A program made the position numbers and the translations under genes. Shown here one piece after another: positions 6,943 to 9,691 of a stretch of DNA of 9,691 nucleotides (positions within the stretch are counted from its first letter, which is position 1; each line of letters begins with the position of its first letter). Source of the DNA: Omnitrophica WOR_2 bacterium RIFCSPLOWO2_01_FULL_41_12 (GTDB lineage Bacteria > Omnitrophota > Gorgyraeia > Gygaellales > Profunditerraquicolaceae). The notes beneath the pieces are model-generated. The model was not told where the DNA came from, did not search any database, and saw nothing but the letters and a program-made list of their open reading frames with translations. Location: NCBI GenBank assembly GCA_001805765.1, contig MHGW01000024.1, forward strand, positions 16,902 to 26,592, in the 5' to 3' direction.

Positions 6943-8306
6943 ACTTTTTTTGGGAGAGAAAGATATTTATTAATGTGGTGGGCAGTTCTTCTGCCTTCGA
7001 AAATTGCCCAGACAATTAAGGATTGGCCGCGGCGCATATCCCCGCAGGAAAATACGCCCAAGCCTTCTTTTCCAGGATGGGTAAAACCTAAAGCCAGAAT
7101 GACTAAATCCGCATTTATTTCAAATTCAGAACCCGGAATTTCCTTAATCAGCGGACAACCTTTAGCATCTTTTTGAAAGTCAACCTTGACACAGGAAAGA
7201 CTCTTAACTTGGCCATCTTTACCCATAAATTTCTGGGTTAATACTGACCATCTACGCTCTCCACCTTCTTGGTGGGAGGTTGAGGTCTTTAAAACAAAAG
7301 GGTACTTTGGCCAGGGATATTCCTTTGCGCGACAGTCAGGGGGTTGCGGCAGGAGTTCTATCTGCACCACACAACGAGCACCTTGCCTATTTGCTACTCC
7401 TACACAATCGCTACCGGTATCACCGCCGCCAATAACTACTACCTGTTTATCTTTGGCATCAATCCCGAATGTAGTAACTTTTTGGGTTATTCTTCGGGCG
7501 GCTATTTTCCTGTTTACCTGAACTAAATAATCCAGAGCAAAGTGAATTCCCTGTAATTCTCTACCTTGAATATTTAAGTCTCTCGGTACCCGGCAGCCGC
7601 CGGCAAGACATACCGCGTCAAATTCTTTTTTTAATTTTGCTAATTTATAATCTCTGCCTACCTCAACTGAAGTTTCAAATTTAATCCCCTCTTTCTTGAG
7701 CATCTCCAGCCTTCTGTCTAAGACCCATTTTTCCAGTTTAAAGTCGGGGATACCATAGCGTAGTATACCTCCGAGCTTATCATCTTTTTCAAAAACCACT
7801 ACGTTGTGCCCGGCTTTATTCAACTGGTCTGCGCAGGATAAACCCGCCGGGCCTGAACCAACAATGGCTACTCTTTTTGCGCTACGTTGTTTAGGCGCCT
7901 TAGGCTTAATGTAGCCGTTCTTAAAAGCATATTCAATAATGGCTAATTCATTTTCTCGGATGGTAACCGGTTCATCGTTGATTCCTAAGACACAGGAATA
8001 TTCGCAAGGCGCCGGACAAAGCCTTCCGGTAAATTCGGGAAAGTTATTGGTAAGAGACAATAATTGCCATGCCTTTTCCCACTGACCATGAAATACCAAA
8101 TCATTCCACTCTGGGATATAATTACCGATGGGGCAACCCCAGTGGCAAAAAGGCGTGCCGCAGTCCATACAACGACTGGCTTGCTCTTGGGAACGTTCGT
8201 CTGAAGGTAAAAGTGCCACCTCAGTGTAATCTTTGAGCCGTTCGCAAACCGGCCGGTATAAACTTACCTGCCGCTTAATTTTTAAGAATCCTTTTATGTC
8301 ACCCAT
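6939..8306 (-). CDS. gltD: Glutamate synthase small subunit, with an apparent internal deletion
   Basis: A 455-residue GltD, the subunit that takes electrons from NAD(P)H and passes them through FAD and [4Fe-4S] clusters to GltB. The N-terminal ferredoxin-like domain has Cys46, Cys49, Cys54, Cys58 (CMDCGTPFCHWGCP) and Cys97, Cys101, Cys105 (CPAPCEYSC). The FAD motif VGSGPAG is at 149-155, GGILRYGIPDFKL at 179-191, and the NAD(P)H motif VIGGGDTGSD at 291-300. The C-terminal FAD block CGDMRRGQSLIVWAI is at 421-435. Oddity: family members normally carry about 25-30 residues between the GF..P.KEG segment and the GVF..GDMRRG segment, but here GFTHPGKEGL (408-417) runs directly into GVFSCGD. The frame is intact, and the total is short against the usual 470-495. 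ATG at 8306-8304 gives the standard N-terminus (MGDIKGFLKI, compare MGKPTGFLEI). No ribosome site is visible; the gltB-gltD hairpin ends 7 nt upstream. Whether the product is active is uncertain. Confidence 0.93.
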   Translation of the reverse strand: MGDIKGFLKIKRQVSLYRPVCERLKDYTEVALLPSDERSQEQASRCMDCGTPFCHWGCPIGNYIPEWNDLVFHGQWEKAWQLLSLTNNFPEFTGRLCPAPCEYSCVLGINDEPVTIRENELAIIEYAFKNGYIKPKAPKQRSAKRVAIVGSGPAGLSCADQLNKAGHNVVVFEKDDKLGGILRYGIPDFKLEKWVLDRRLEMLKKEGIKFETSVEVGRDYKLAKLKKEFDAVCLAGGCRVPRDLNIQGRELQGIHFALDYLVQVNRKIAARRITQKVTTFGIDAKDKQVVVIGGGDTGSDCVGVANRQGARCVVQIELLPQPPDCRAKEYPWPKYPFVLKTSTSHQEGGERRWSVLTQKFMGKDGQVKSLSCVKVDFQKDAKGCPLIKEIPGSEFEINADLVILALGFTHPGKEGLGVFSCGDMRRGQSLIVWAIFEGRRTAHHINKYLSLPKKV

Positions 8307-8313
8307 TATTATC

Positions 8314-8344
8314 TAGGGACAGTCCCCTTCGGGGACAGTCCCTA
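8314..8344 (-). repeat. Palindromic element of two GGGACAGTCCC units at the gltB/gltD junction
   Basis: A 31-bp inverted repeat: 14-nt arms (8314-8327 and 8331-8344) around a 3-nt loop, pairing at 13 of 14 positions with one A/A (U/U in RNA) mismatch. It also holds two direct copies of the 11-mer GGGACAGTCCC (8316-8326 and 8332-8342), each itself a palindrome about a central A. The last three bases (8342-8344) are the gltB TAG stop, and the other end lies 7 nt before the gltD ATG. In RNA it is a very stable stem with a GAA loop. No U-tract follows, so it is not a typical intrinsic terminator. It resembles repetitive extragenic palindromes (REP-like), but copy number cannot be judged here. Confidence 0.7.
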
Positions 8345-9691
8345 CCCATCAGATACCTCGTCTAATTCCAATTTCTTTTCTAATTCTTTTCCTTCTAAAA
8401 CTCGTTTATATTCTAAGGGCATAACCTTAATAAAATTTTTCAGTTCGTCTTTAAAGTTTGCCAAAAATTTTTTTGCTCTTTCGCTGCCAGTATATTTATA
8501 ATGTTTACTCAGTAGTTCGTGGATAATCAACCCATCTTCTTCTCCAAGCCCGTCAAACTCCACCATGCTCATATTACAGTATGATGAAAAATTTTTATCT
8601 TCATCCAGAACATAAGCGATGCCTCCGGACATTCCCGCAGCAAAATTCCTTCCGGTTTTGCCTAAAATTACCACCCTGCCGCCGGTCATATACTCGCAAC
8701 CGTGATCGCCTACTCCTTCTACTACCGCGAAAAGCCCGGAATTTCTAATGCAGAAACGTTCGCCTGCCACTCCCCTGATATAGGCCTCGCCGCTGATTGC
8801 GCCGTAAAAGGTAGTGTTACCGATAATAATATTCTCCTCTGGTTTATAATCTACTTGACTATCCGGATAAATAATAATTTTACCGCCAGATATGCCCTTG
8901 CCTACATAATCGTTGGTCATACCTTCCAATTCAAAGGTTACGCCCTTGGCCAACCACGCCCCAAAACTTTGGCCAGCCACACCCTTAAATTTACAATGAA
9001 TGGTGTCTGGGGATAAACCTTCTTCGCCAAAAACCTTACAAACCCGTCCGCTTAACATCGCACCAGTTGCGCGATTTATATTCGTAATGGCTAATTCTAT
9101 TTTTACAGGTTGGCGATTTTCCAAGGCCTCTTTTGCCAGGGCAATGAGTTTTAAATCTAAAATTTTATCCAGGCCGTGATTCTGTTTAATTGTGCTGTGG
9201 GTTGCAACCGAAGCCGGTATAACAGGTTTATATAAAATTTTAGAAAAATCAATACCCTTTGCCTTCTCAGGAAAAATTTTCTTATTTTCCTTTAAGAGTT
9301 CTGTCCTTCCGATTAACTCGTCAACTTTTCTTACTCCTAGCGTACTCATCATCTCGCGTAATTCTTGGGCCACAAAATTAAAATAATTGACTACACACTC
9401 AACCCTGCCCTTAAATCTGCGGCGCAAAATCTCATCCTGCGTGGCTATGCCTAAAGAACAATTATTTAGATGACAGTGCCGAAGCATCACGCAACCCAAA
9501 ACTATTAAAACTGAAGTGGCAAAGCCAAATTCCTCTGCCCCCAAAATTGCGGCTATGGCTATATCCCTGCCGGTGCGCATCTGACCGTCGGTCTGAAGAC
9601 GCACTCTACTCCTTAAATCATTCAGGACCAAGGTCTGATGTGTCTCTGATAAACCTAACTCCCAGGGCAGGCCAGCGTGTTTAATTGAACT
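8342..9691 (-). CDS. gltB: Glutamate synthase large subunit, C-terminal part (5' end outside window)
   Basis: The reading frame is open to the window edge: the 20 codons above the first possible TTG start encode SSIKHAGLPWELGLSETHQT, a conserved GltB segment, so the gene is cut by the window. The visible 449 residues are about 30% of the usual 1480-1530. They include the end of the FMN/synthase domain (LRSRVRLQTDGQMRTGRDIA, then ILGAEEFGFAT), the [3Fe-4S] ligands Cys67, Cys73 and Cys78 in CVMLRHCHLNNC (C-x5-C-x4-C), and the C-terminal GXGXG beta-helix (about 255-360) with GKGISGGKIIIYP and GCEYMTGGRVVILG. The enzyme makes two glutamates from glutamine and 2-oxoglutarate; the class II glutaminase domain would be upstream. 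The tail looks complete (FIKVMPLEYKRVLEG then an acidic end). Its TAG stop lies inside the palindromic element before gltD, 35 nt from the gltD start. Confidence 0.96.
   Translation of the reverse strand, partial: SSIKHAGLPWELGLSETHQTLVLNDLRSRVRLQTDGQMRTGRDIAIAAILGAEEFGFATSVLIVLGCVMLRHCHLNNCSLGIATQDEILRRRFKGRVECVVNYFNFVAQELREMMSTLGVRKVDELIGRTELLKENKKIFPEKAKGIDFSKILYKPVIPASVATHSTIKQNHGLDKILDLKLIALAKEALENRQPVKIELAITNINRATGAMLSGRVCKVFGEEGLSPDTIHCKFKGVAGQSFGAWLAKGVTFELEGMTNDYVGKGISGGKIIIYPDSQVDYKPEENIIIGNTTFYGAISGEAYIRGVAGERFCIRNSGLFAVVEGVGDHGCEYMTGGRVVILGKTGRNFAAGMSGGIAYVLDEDKNFSSYCNMSMVEFDGLGEEDGLIIHELLSKHYKYTGSERAKKFLANFKDELKNFIKVMPLEYKRVLEGKELEKKLELDEVSDG

Noticed and set aside
8314..8344. 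Intrinsic transcription terminator between gltB and gltD
   Set aside because: The stem is strong and GC-rich, but what follows on the minus strand is GATAATA and then the gltD start, with no U-tract. Termination here would also cut off an obligate partner subunit.
9629..9631. TTG as a possible start codon of the gltB reading frame
   Set aside because: The 20 codons upstream to the window edge are open and encode a conserved GltB segment (SSIKHAGLPWELGL), so the gene clearly continues beyond the window.

Overview
The window is a densely packed, single-strand block of bacterial housekeeping genes. Every supported gene lies on the minus strand, so transcription runs from high to low coordinates. 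In that order they are: gltB (5' end outside the window), gltD, pyrG, carA, a half-length carB (carB1), purF, an LhgO-type FAD oxidoreductase, and at the far left edge the start codon of one more gene. The DNA is moderately AT-rich. The composition, the split carB and the Bacillus-type iron-sulfur PurF fit an uncultured, probably anaerobic, deep-branching bacterium. A member of the Omnitrophota/PVC-like candidate lineages would be my guess, but that is a weak inference because no phylogenetic marker gene is present.

Region by region: 8342-9691 is the C-terminal third of the glutamate synthase large subunit. 8307-8344 holds a strong hairpin of two GGGACAGTCCC units that supplies the gltB stop codon. 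6939-8306 is the small subunit gltD, which appears to lack about 25-30 residues near its C-terminus. 6871-6938 is a short leader with a good sigma-70-type promoter overlapping the gltD stop, and two mutually exclusive hairpins in front of pyrG. 37-6870 is a compact run pyrG-carA-carB1-purF-lhgO whose junctions are +1, -17, +5 and +8 nt, which suggests one transcript with translational coupling. A strong promoter (TTTACA-17-TATAAT) inside the end of lhgO and a GGAGG ribosome site begin a new unit whose ATG is the last codon in the window (3-1). No intergenic stretch exceeds 70 bases.

The genes share a theme, the use of glutamine amide nitrogen. GltBD makes glutamate from glutamine and 2-oxoglutarate. 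PyrG, CarA/CarB and PurF each take ammonia from glutamine, for CTP, carbamoyl phosphate and phosphoribosylamine respectively. If the LhgO-like protein has its family activity, it returns L-2-hydroxyglutarate to 2-oxoglutarate, the GltBD substrate. I see no mobile element, CRISPR array, RNA gene or defence system, and nothing that amounts to an undescribed biological system. The points most worth a second look are the shortened GltD, the split CarB whose second half is not adjacent, the hairpin at the gltB/gltD junction and the possible RNA switch in front of pyrG.
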